NCBI GenBank assembly: GCA_030267565.1 | Contig: BRXU01000045.1 | Location: forward strand, 570,501-634,500 | From: Pleodorina starrii | Lineage: Eukaryota > Chlorophyta > Chlorophyceae > Chlamydomonadales > Volvocaceae | Direction of reading: 5' to 3' | DNA: 64,000 nucleotides | Shown: positions 1 through 9,174 of the stretch, in pieces | Position numbering within the stretch: the stretch's first letter is position 1 | How the letters are laid out: every line of letters starts with the position of its first letter | Made by a program: the position numbers and the translations under genes | Notes under the pieces: generated by a model | Told to the model about the DNA's origin: nothing | What the model saw: only the letters and a program-made list of their open reading frames with translations | The model's database searches: none

Positions 1-54
1 TCGGACAACGCCCTGGGGCCTTATGCCCTCAAGGCTGCTGCTGCTGCACTGTAA
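1..54 (+). CDS. possible 3' end of a plus-strand gene (partial)
   Basis: The first frame is open from the window edge to a TAA at 52-54 and would end in ...LGPYALKAAAAAL. A CACTGTAA word covers the stop and another lies at 251-258; TGTAA is the usual algal poly(A) signal. If real, this gene ends head-on against the phosphofructokinase gene, whose stop is at 90-92. Seventeen codons are too few to assign a family, and an open frame of this length is common by chance. Confidence 0.22.
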   Translation, partial: SDNALGPYALKAAAAAL

Positions 55-89
55 TGCACCAAGGCTACTATTTGGACTTTGCGGTGGGT

Positions 90-3000
90 TCAGGAGAGGT
101 CCGGCTGCCGGATGGCGGAGATAAGCCGGTTCCAGCGGCGGCCCTTGGGGTTCACCTGCGGAAAACAGAATTTAATGTTTTTTAGTCAGGTTTAGGTTCC
201 GGACCCTCGGAAGAGTACAGCCGCCGATGTATGGTAGCTTTTTGTGGGCCCACTGTAATAAACGGTTATGATATCCAAACGGTCAAAGGCGCCAGCAGGC
301 CATATGGCCAGAGGCAGCATGGCAGCGGCAATAACCAGCCTGCGGCCCTCACCTTGCGCGGCGCCTGGATGATGATCGGAATGGGCAGGTAGACGTAGTG
401 CGTGTTGACCAGGCCCACCGTGATGTCGGTGTAGCCCGCAAAGGCGCCGTGCACCGCGCCCTGGCCCAGGACCTTGCAGTAGATGCGGTCGTTGCTGGTG
501 GTTGGTACGGAGCGAATCATGTACGACGGGTCAATGTACTTGATGTCGGCGTCGCCCTGCGTGTTCCAAAAAGCGTGTCGCGACCGTCAGTCTGGCGATG
601 CTCTGGGTAGGTCCGCTGTCAACCGAAGATCCGATTGGGAGCGAACCGAAGATCCGAATGGACGAAGATCCGAATGGACGAAGATCCGAATGGACGAAGA
701 TCCGAATGGACGAAGATCCGAATGGACGAAGATCCGAATGGACGAAGATCCGAATGTACGAAGATCCGAATGGACGAAGATCCGAATGGACGCGACGTCG
801 CCGCACCGCACCTTGAAGTGTTTCTTGAACTCGTTGCGCAGGTAGATGCCAATGTCCGCCAGGATGGGGTTCCCGCTGGCGTCGGTGCCGCCGCCGCCGC
901 CGTTCTGGAGGGACGTACGTGTGAGGGTGTGTGTGTGGATGGGTGGGTGGAGGGGCCAGGGGGCTTGCTTTCAGATGGTCGCTCACCGTAGTTCTGAGTG
1001 GTGGTTATTTGGTTCCGACGCACTAATGGTATTTGAAAGGCGAGGGGGGCAAGGGTAACGAGCCGCACAGGGCGACGGAGCGGAGCAATTCGCTGGTTGG
1101 GAGGAAAGGCAGTGCTGGGGAAGGCCCCTTGCGGGATGTTTTGGTAAGGAGGGAAAGCCGCGCATCGGTCAGCAACGCAGCGCATCGCGCTGGGGCGCGT
1201 CCGGCGCCTCGACTCCCCCAACTTTTGCAGTCTGCTGTCTGGCCTGGTTGTTCCCCTGCCACTGACCTGGCCCGCCTCTGGCTGGCCCGCCACTGGCTCT
1301 AACGGTACCCCCCCTCCGGGAGTCCACCGGAGCCCACTGTGGTACCCACCACCACCACCACCACCACCACCACAAGCCACCCCAACAATCCGCAGCGCGC
1401 GCCCTCCGAGAGACTAGAAACAAGGATGGAGAGATGGATAGAGAGAGGCGCGATAAGATGGAAAAGAGAGAAAGAGAGAGACGAGGTGCTGCACAGGAGG
1501 AGCTGCGCAGGTGCAGCCGGCCCGGGCCCGTCTGTACCCACTCCCCCCCCAAGGGCCCCAACCGTCCGCCGCCCAAGGGCCTCCTCCTCCTCCTCCCTAT
1601 TACAACCGGTACCCACCGCGAGCAGGTCCTGGCCGGCGCCCTCCGCCACGCACACGACGCAGTGGCCCTTCTTCTCAAACACGCTGGCGACCTGCGCGGG
1701 TGAGAGCAGATCAGCAGAAGCGAGGAGCGGAACCTTTGGACCTGGCCGGCAGCCCAGCCCCCAGCCCACAGTCCACAGCCCCCAAAGCACAGCCAACAGT
1801 GTAGCAAACAGCCCACAGCCCAGGCCCTGGCCCGGCTTACGTGCGCACAAAGCTTGTCAATGCGGAAGGGGATCTCGGGTATGAGGCACACGTCCGCAAC
1901 GCCTGTGAGCCAGGAGCAGGCGCCGGAGGAGGAGCAGGGCGGGAGGAGCAGGAGGGAGAGGTCGACAAGAGAGACGAGAGGGACGAGAGGACAAGGTCGG
2001 GCAGAACAAAGGAAAGAAGGACAGGGAAGAGTCAAAAGGTCGGGCAGTGACCCATTTCTTTCTTTCTTCAGAAAAAGAGCTCTCTCGGGCAGCACCCAAG
2101 TGCGGTGCTCTCCACGATCTTTGAAACAGGTACTGCTGCCTGCTGTGCTGCCCCAACTACTGCTGCCCAGATACCCCAGATACCGGTACTGCTGCCCAAG
2201 CCCATGAGACGCCGGCGGCACATATGGAGCGCTTTGGAACAGCACCATGCACGTTTGAAAAAATCAGCGTACTGCAGCCCCCAGCAGCACCACCACCACC
2301 ACCACCCCCGCCCTGCGCCACCCCCGTGACCCCACCTGACGCCATGGCGGCCGTGTCATGTCATGCCAGGCCCCCACCCCGCGCCACCTCGCCATCTACC
2401 CCCATAGGACCGCTGCCCAAACCTCCCTGCGCCCAACCCCACCAACTTCCACCACCCCGCCCCACCTGACGCCATGGCGGCCTGCATGGCGATGAACCCC
2501 GACTGGCGGCCCATCAGCTTCACCAGCCCCAGACCGTTGCGGGCGCTGCCGGCCTCAACCTACGCAGGGAGGGCAGGCAGGCAGGCAGGCAGGCAGCCCG
2601 ATGCAGCAATGTGGGTGTGGACCGATAAAGGGATGCGGTGGAGGGGGGGCGGGTGAGTGCCATCCGTGTCGCGAGGAGGCTGGGCAGAAATGAGAACGAA
2701 AAGGTCGGGTAGACATAGAGGACGGCGGCACATGACAATGGGGGGATCTCGAAATGGGAACCGCATGGCGGCAGGAGGACGAAAGCAGCAAGACACGGAG
2801 GGCGCCCCTTCGCCTCCCTAACCTCCCTCCCCCTCTTGCCTTTGCCGCCAGCAGCGCCCGCTGCGCCTCCTCCACCGCCGTCTCGAACCCAAAGCACTTG
2901 TCTATGAGCAGAATGTCGTTGTCGATGGACTTGGGCACCCCCACCACGGTGCACACAACGCCCTGCGCCTCGCACTCGTCCGAGATGGCGTTGGCGGCCG

Positions 3001-6000
3001 CATTGCCGCCGTTGCCGCCCACCTGAGCGACGGGGAGCGGTGGGGGTTGGTAGGGTGCGGGTGTAGGAATAGGGGTAGGGTAGAGGTGGGCCGGGTGCAA
3101 GCCAAACGAATTCCTCCCGACGTGCCGCGCCGAGTGCAGAGAACGACGACGCGCGCCGAGTCTTAGAATGACAACGACACACGCACGCGGCTCGCAGTAC
3201 CCAGTCACCCAGCCACCCCCGCCTCGCCACGAGGTCAAGACCATGTCGAGGCCCTCGCAGGCCCAACCAGGCAAAGCCACATGTGGAACTCCCCATGCAT
3301 GTGGAATGAGCCCGGTACCGGCCCGCCCAGCCGAGCCCAGCCCGCTGTCACCCCCTCTCACCACACCCCCTGTCACCCCCTGTCCCCTGCGTTGCGTTCC
3401 CTCACCCCGGGCCGTTCTAATTACCCCCTGTCACTCAGCACACCCCCTCTCACTCACCACAAAGACCATGTTGAGGCCCCACAGATCGATGCGGCGCACG
3501 ATCTCCTTCACGTTGGCGCCGCCGCGGCTGGTGCCCTACGTGCCATTGTTCGTCGGCACAGCGTCGCCATAACACAAGGGCACGGCGATGTCAAAGGCAA
3601 AGGTAAAGGATGAAGGCAGGCGCTGGGTGCTGGGAGCAAACACCGACAGCCGCGCGCGCACGGGTTAGGGATCTACTGTTAGCGGGATCTACTGATAGAA
3701 TCCCGCTCGCGTCTCCCCTTCTATCTTGCCAACCACAGCAACCACCTTGCCAACCAACCACCCAACCACCTTGCCCCGTACCAGCATGGTGCCGCCCTTG
3801 AGGTGGATGCCGTCCACGTACTTGCGCGTGAGGGTGATGGGCTTGGCGTCCCGCTCGTAGAAGCCGCGGAGGCCGTAGCGGATGCCCAGGATGTTGTCCT
3901 CCGGCACGCCGTAGTCGGTCAGCGTGTATACGATGTTCTGGGCCGGTCGGCGGGCGGGACACGAAGAGCGGGAGAGGGACAGAGGGACAAAGGGTAAGAA
4001 AAGAGGTGAGGGAGAGGGAGAGGGAGAGGGAGAGGGAGAGGGAGAGGGAGAGGGAGAGGGAGAGGGAGAGGGAGAGGGAGAGGGAGAGGGAGAGGGAGAG
4101 GGAGAGGGAGAGGGAGAGGGAGAGGGGCAGGGAGAGGGGCAGGGAGAGGGTCCTGGCCAACCCTCACCCAACAATCTCTCACCCCTGAACCCCAGGCTCC
4201 CGCCGCGGGCCCCCGCGGGGCCGCCCGCCGCGCAGCAGAGCCTACACTCTCTCAGGCGCTCAGGCGCTCAGTCGCTCTCTCCGCCGGTACGCCTCACCCT
4301 CACCCTCACCTGTACGACGTCGTTGAGGCCGGGGCACAGGCCGCCGCACGTGACCACCGCCGCACTGACCTGCACAGGCCGGGGCCCGGGGGAGGTAGAG
4401 GGAAATCAGGGCAGACAACGGAAATCAGGGCAGGAATTCAGGGCAGGTTTAGGGCTGGTTCAGGGCAGGGCTGGGCAAGGCAGGCCAGGGCCGGGCACAC
4501 CCCGAACCCCACCACCAAAGTTTCCAACGGGCTGCTGGTCGCCGCGCATCCATCCATCCATCCATCCATCCCAGGACAGCCACCTTCCTCCCTTTCTCCC
4601 TTGCATTTGGTTGGTAGGATCGCTGAGTGTGTGTGTGTGTGTGTGTCCAGGTGCCAATGCCGCCACACGGTCACTTCGCTGCGCCTCGTCAGCTTCCCAC
4701 CCCTGCCGTACCCCTGCCGTGTAATCCAACGATGTTTTCCGTACCTGCTTGGGGTCAAAGTAAATGGTCTTGCGGGGCCCGCAGCGGATGGACCACTCGG
4801 GCAGCAGGATGCACGAGTCCTCGTCGCCCTGGGTCTGCATGCCGTCGGCGCAGAACGACCCTGCCGGGTCAGTGTGATGGGGGCGATGGGGGCGGGCATG
4901 GACCGTCCGGACCGTGTTGCACCGTGTTGCACGTCTGAATACACATGTGTACCGGTATATCGTGTACGCAGCAAAACGTACATGCATGTAGATACACGTA
5001 TGTTGGTATGAATTACCCTCCGCGGCGGACCGCGCAGGGTAAGAAAGAAGACATCAGGGGCGGAACTGGGGACACTCTACCGGTAGGCGCTGTGTGAACT
5101 CAACACAGAACCGCAGCGGGGGAACCGAAGCGACGCTGGGCGGGAGGCCGCTGGATGGGCCGCTGGGCGAGCGCCGGGGCCGGTGGCTTGGCCCTAAGAG
5201 CTGCGCGGGTTATGCGTTTGGGCATGCGTGTGTGCATGTGCATGTGTGTGTGTTTGCAAGCGGTCGGGGATCCGCGGGCGTGGGGTGCCGGGGTCGCCAG
5301 CCCCCCCTTGACCTTGCGTCCCTGACCGTTAGCGGTTGGGTACGGGTACTTTTCACGGTTTGATCTCGCTTCCGTCTCGCTTTGGCACTTGGCTCGGAGC
5401 AATTTTATTCGAGAATGCAGCTAACCCCGAAACAACCCTGAAAGCCCTGCCCCATCCCCCTCCGGTGTGTAGCGGCGACCCAGATGATGAGAAAAGGGGC
5501 GGGTACTGAAGATGAGACAGCAGCGGTGGAACCGCTGCAACCCGTTTACGTCGGCGCATGATGACGGCAGCAAGCCAGGCACCAACAACGGTCTTCAGGG
5601 GCCCAGGAGAGAGGCGGGCCCAATGCTTACCTGATGATTCCAACGACTCAAATTCCACCGTATGCAACCGAATGCGATCCCGGTCGCCGACTGCGCGGGT
5701 CGTGGCAGGTAAAAGGCGTCGGTGATACCGCAAGAGGCCGTGCAAAGCGCGTGGAGTGGTGGCAGACAGCGTGTGCGGTGGTGGGAGGATGGATGGGCGC
5801 GCAGGACGGTTAGGCCGAAGCGCGCCAACGGAAGGGATTTTTGTCCAGAATACGCCAAAGCAGTCCGAAGTGCTCACCAAAGCCGCCCCCCCGGTTGTTG
5901 TCGATGATGAAAGGGCTGTCCCTGTGGGTATAAAACGGCGCCAGTTAGGAGGGGCCGTGCGCCATCGAAAGGCGTCAACCCACCCTTGCCCGGAAGTCGC

Positions 6001-6353
6001 ACCTTGGGACCAGATAATTCCGTAGAGTCTTCAGCTCCAGGACATCTGCAGAATCCGCATGCGGCAATCACCTAGCAGCAGCTAGGGCGGGCTCTGCTGC
6101 AACGACACGCACCTTCATCATCCATGCTGTCCCTTGATACGCGGCCTGCTCCATAGGGGTTGGCGATGTATGCCCCGTTTGCCATAGTCGGGCCTGGCTT
6201 TGGAGCTTCCTTGGCGACCTCCGAAGTTTCGGCAACACACGACACTTGCATGCAGCGCCGGCTTGGCGCTGCACGGCAAAGGGCTGGCGCAACGTGAATA
6301 ATGCGTTGGCGACCATGGTAAACATTTGTAGGAGCTGGCCGTTGGAGCCTCAT
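90..6353 (-). CDS. PFK: ATP-dependent 6-phosphofructokinase, plastid type
   Basis: Phosphorylates fructose 6-phosphate in glycolysis. There are fifteen exons (high to low): 6353-6113, 6045-6003, 5921-5878, 5690-5631, 4860-4745, 4369-4310, 3937-3782, 3535-3458, 3022-2840, 2559-2466, 1902-1841, 1691-1617, 904-812, 556-353, 155-90; phase holds throughout. From the Met at 6185 the product is 468 aa, and from 6353 it is 524 aa. The extra 56 residues are rich in Arg, Ala and Ser and end near MQVSC-VAE, like a chloroplast transit peptide; 6371 is a further possible start. Family motifs seen: [26 protein letters not shown] (catalytic Asp), [41 protein letters not shown]. These resemble the Arabidopsis PFK5 (plastid) class from memory. 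Odd: the usual GGDGT loop reads GGNGG. Intron 9 has a GC donor (AAG|GCAAGA). No TGTAA signal is seen before the window edge, so the 3' UTR runs off. Confidence 0.9.
557..811 (-). repeat. 16-bp minisatellite in PFK intron 13
   Basis: The intron between the exons at 904-812 and 556-353 is largely a tandem array of the unit cgaagatccgaatgga. There are about nine nearly perfect copies from roughly 626 to 793, preceded by two degenerate ones. One copy carries a gtac variant. The array ends about 20 bp from the upstream exon. Confidence 0.9.
4008..4126. repeat. (GGGAGA)n hexanucleotide microsatellite
   Basis: About 19 uninterrupted copies of GGGAGA lie in the PFK intron between exons 3937-3782 and 4369-4310. 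On the transcribed (minus) strand this is a pure pyrimidine tract. Confidence 0.95.
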
Positions 6354-7239
6354 TTCGTATGGCCAGGTCACGTTGATTGTGGTGCCGAAACGCCTCTGCC
6401 GCCAAACGGATGGTTTTTAGCTAAATGTCACAGCCTCCAATCACTTGGCACACGTGAAATTGTCAAAAGATGTCATAGTCAAGACTTGCTGGTTTGGAAT
6501 CCGGCAAGAACTGCGGTACTTGCAGTACTGCATTTTGCAATTTGTTGTGCCTTATTGCAGTACCAAAAGAGCAAAAGTTGTCAGCTTAATTTACGTTGCA
6601 GTGAGCATTAGCGGGCGCAGTGTACTCCCAAACCTTCACACTGCGCCAATTTGTAAGGAGCCGATAAATTCCAAAATTCCAGGAGCTCCGCAATACATTA
6701 TATTGGTTGGCCACGTCCTCGTTCATGGCTCACCCGATCATGATTGCAGATTTATTGTTTGCTTAGTTTCCGCTTTAATTTGGCCCAACCCCAGTAGATA
6801 GCCACGACGGCAAATGCAAGCGCGCTGCAAAAAGATTTTGAAGGAAATAAGCACTTTGCCTTATTGTATGTTGTGGAAGAAATTTATGTTGACGCACAGC
6901 ATTCAAGCGCTGAGGCATTGCCCCGGCGCTCCGTCCCTGTCCGTCCCTCGGGTCATCCTGTGGTATTATTGCGAAGGGTGTAGCGGAGGGTTGCGAAAGG
7001 GGACGTGAACTGGTTATGGACGACTGACTGGTCCGCAACCCCGCCCGCGCCGCACGTTGTGGAGCCAAGCAACGGAAACTGCCGAGCCGAGCCTTGTGCG
7101 CCGCAAACCCTCGCAAACAGGTCTCTACAGGACGCTACAGTCGCTCCGGCGTCCGGCCCCAGGGTTCGCTTTATAAAGCAAACTGCGATAGCTAATAAAA
7201 CAGAACTGTGAAACTTCCATGGTCCATAAATATGAAAGG
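6354..7239. other. upstream region of PFK, no gene seen
   Basis: About 890 bp between the PFK start and the retrotransposon target site. It is less GC-rich than the rest and shows no convincing exon on either strand. It presumably held part of the shared promoter region between PFK (minus) and the HSPA12-like gene (plus) before the element inserted. Confidence 0.5.
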
Positions 7240-7244
7240 CTTTC

Positions 7245-7526
7245 TGTTGTAGCGTGATGGCTACACAGTACTTATACGAATTATTGAATATGATTATGAT
7301 TATCGAATTACCGATAACAGAACCTTCCGAATAGTATAGAATATCTCTTGAACGAGTATTCTAGAATCTGTACGACAATCACGAATCTCGAAGCCGTCTT
7401 TGCTCACAGAAAGAACGATGACTGGACGTTAAGTTCTGATTCGATTCTGAGCACGGTAGTAAATACCGTGGCCGGGGCAGTGCCGGCCTGAGACAAAGGT
7501 ATTTACCTACGTATCTCACTACAACA
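7245..7526 (+). repeat. 5' LTR (282 bp)
   Basis: Begins TGTTGTAG and ends CTACAACA, an 8-bp terminal inverted repeat with the usual TG...CA ends. I found no difference from the 3' LTR. It contains short palindromes such as cacggta...taccgtg. Confidence 0.97.
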
Positions 7527-7530
7527 TCTT

Positions 7531-7548
7531 TGGTGTCTCAGCAACACT
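7531..7548 (+). other. putative primer-binding site
   Basis: Four bases after the 5' LTR the sequence reads TGGTGTCTCAGCAACACT. TGG next to the LTR is the expected complement of a tRNA CCA end. I cannot say which tRNA primes. Confidence 0.6.
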
Positions 7549-7761
7549 GACTCGCTTCGACTTTACACCAGACGAACGAGCCGCACGACTTGCTAGTCTC
7601 AAGTCGTCGGCGGTGCTCCACGCGTTAGGTCGCTACGGCTTCGGTTCAGAGTGGTTCATGCTGAGTGACTTGCCAGCAAGCCGTCTGACTGACGCAGTGC
7701 TCATCCGCGAGCTACTCGCGCGACTCTGCATCTCAGGTTTGCAATACGCTAACGTTCAGCT

Positions 7762-9174
7762 ATGACCGACCCGACAGAGACGAACACTTTGCCGAACGAT
7801 CCTATGCCCGTAGATGGCAACACGAACAACGTGAACCCTACGAACCCTACGAACCCTACGAACCTTTCGAACCCTGCGAACACGGCCCAGCAGCAACAGC
7901 GGCAACAGCAGCAACGGCAGCAGCCGCCGCCTGCTCGGACCGCGCCGACTCCGACTCCGACCGGCGCCGAGGCGGCGACTGGACCTTCGAACCCCGATAT
8001 TGCTGCTCAGATTCAGCTCGCTGAAACGCAGTTGAAGCTGAAGCAGGCCGAACTCGAACTGGTTCGCGCGCAGGCCGATTTGGCCAACGCGAGCGCATCA
8101 GGATCGCGACCCCCAGTGCCATCGGTAAGCACTCGAAACGATTCTGATGCTGATCGTTTTGCTTTGAATGGAGTTTCGAACCGGACTGAACTGCGACCTC
8201 ACTTGAAAAACGAACCCCCGCAGCCATCGAAGGACGGATCCCTCGACAACTTTGTGAACGACTTCCAGGAGTGGGCTGTGCGATTCATTCCGAACCAGCT
8301 CGAAGATTCCGTTTGGCAGTTCCGAACGGCGGTGAAGGAGTACCCGCCCGGTGCTCAGGACTGGCTGGCTGACTGGCGAAGGGAGCAGAAGCAGTCCGGC
8401 AAGCCGTTCGATCTGACCGAACTCCTCCGCGATTTTCTGAACCGCTTCGACCCCAAGGTGCGCACGAAGGAAGACGAAGCGCTCGAACAGTTGCTTGAGG
8501 GTCAAGTGCGAATGGATCCGGCGAAGGGTGTTGCCGAATACAATGCTCGTTTTCGGGAAATCGCTCGCCGTGCGAAATTTACTGACTCGAAGGCCTTGGC
8601 GAAGATGTTTCGTAAGGGCCTGATTCGCGAACTGCAAGCTCAGTGCCGTGTCGATAGCAATGGCAACGAATTCGCGAACTTGACCGACCTTGTCGACTAT
8701 GCCATTGGCGAAGAAAAGAAGCTTAAGGCACGGGCCCAGGGCCAGTCGCGCGCTTCTTTGCATTACGCGGCCTCTGGTTCTAAGAAACGTTCCCGAAACT
8801 CCCGACAGGACGCCAACGACAACGGCAAACGACCATCGACCTCGTCGTGGGTTGAAGCTGTCAACAAGCGATCTCGACAGGACCGTCAGGGCCACAACCG
8901 CGACTCGACCGCTGCGAACCAGGCGCGCACTGACGAGGCGACTCCGGCGCGGCCTGGGCGTGTCATGTCGAAAGCGATGCAGTGGGCCTTTCGGATGGCG
9001 GAAGAGAAGCCCAACGAACCGTCGAACGTCCCGAACCCCCTAGTTCCCGGAACGTTTTTGACGAACAAGGCGAAGTTCGAATGGATGGACCAGGGACGAT
9101 GCTTTAAGTGCGGGCAGCAGGCTAAGCACATTAAGGCCGCGTGCCCGGGGATTCCGCAGAATCCGCCGAAGTAG
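7762..9174 (+). CDS. gag: Gag polyprotein of the chromovirus
   Basis: 470 aa, ATG at 7762, stop TAG at 9172-9174. Forms the virus-like particle and packages element RNA. The N-terminus is Asn/Pro/Thr- and Gln-rich. The middle (about residues 150-320) matches the retrotransposon gag family in style, with WAVRF, LRDFLNRFDPK and YNARFREIARRAKF. A basic linker follows. A zinc knuckle sits near the end, CFKCGQQAKHIKAAC, spaced C-X2-C-X5-H-X4-C instead of the usual C-X2-C-X4-H-X4-C. The pol frame follows in the same reading frame directly after the stop. A 235-bp leader (7527-7761) separates LTR and start codon. Confidence 0.93.
   Translation: MTDPTETNTLPNDPMPVDGNTNNVNPTNPTNPTNLSNPANTAQQQQRQQQQRQQPPPARTAPTPTPTGAEAATGPSNPDIAAQIQLAETQLKLKQAELELVRAQADLANASASGSRPPVPSVSTRNDSDADRFALNGVSNRTELRPHLKNEPPQPSKDGSLDNFVNDFQEWAVRFIPNQLEDSVWQFRTAVKEYPPGAQDWLADWRREQKQSGKPFDLTELLRDFLNRFDPKVRTKEDEALEQLLEGQVRMDPAKGVAEYNARFREIARRAKFTDSKALAKMFRKGLIRELQAQCRVDSNGNEFANLTDLVDYAIGEEKKLKARAQGQSRASLHYAASGSKKRSRNSRQDANDNGKRPSTSSWVEAVNKRSRQDRQGHNRDSTAANQARTDEATPARPGRVMSKAMQWAFRMAEEKPNEPSNVPNPLVPGTFLTNKAKFEWMDQGRCFKCGQQAKHIKAACPGIPQNPPK

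Noticed and set aside
626..793. CRISPR-like array of direct repeats
   Set aside because: The 16-bp units are contiguous with no spacers, and the DNA is a eukaryotic nuclear intron; it is a minisatellite.
3591..4182. Frames of (Ser-Leu)n, (Pro-Leu)n, (Glu-Gly)n and (Arg-Glu)n
   Set aside because: Shadows of the (GGGAGA)n microsatellite within a PFK intron.
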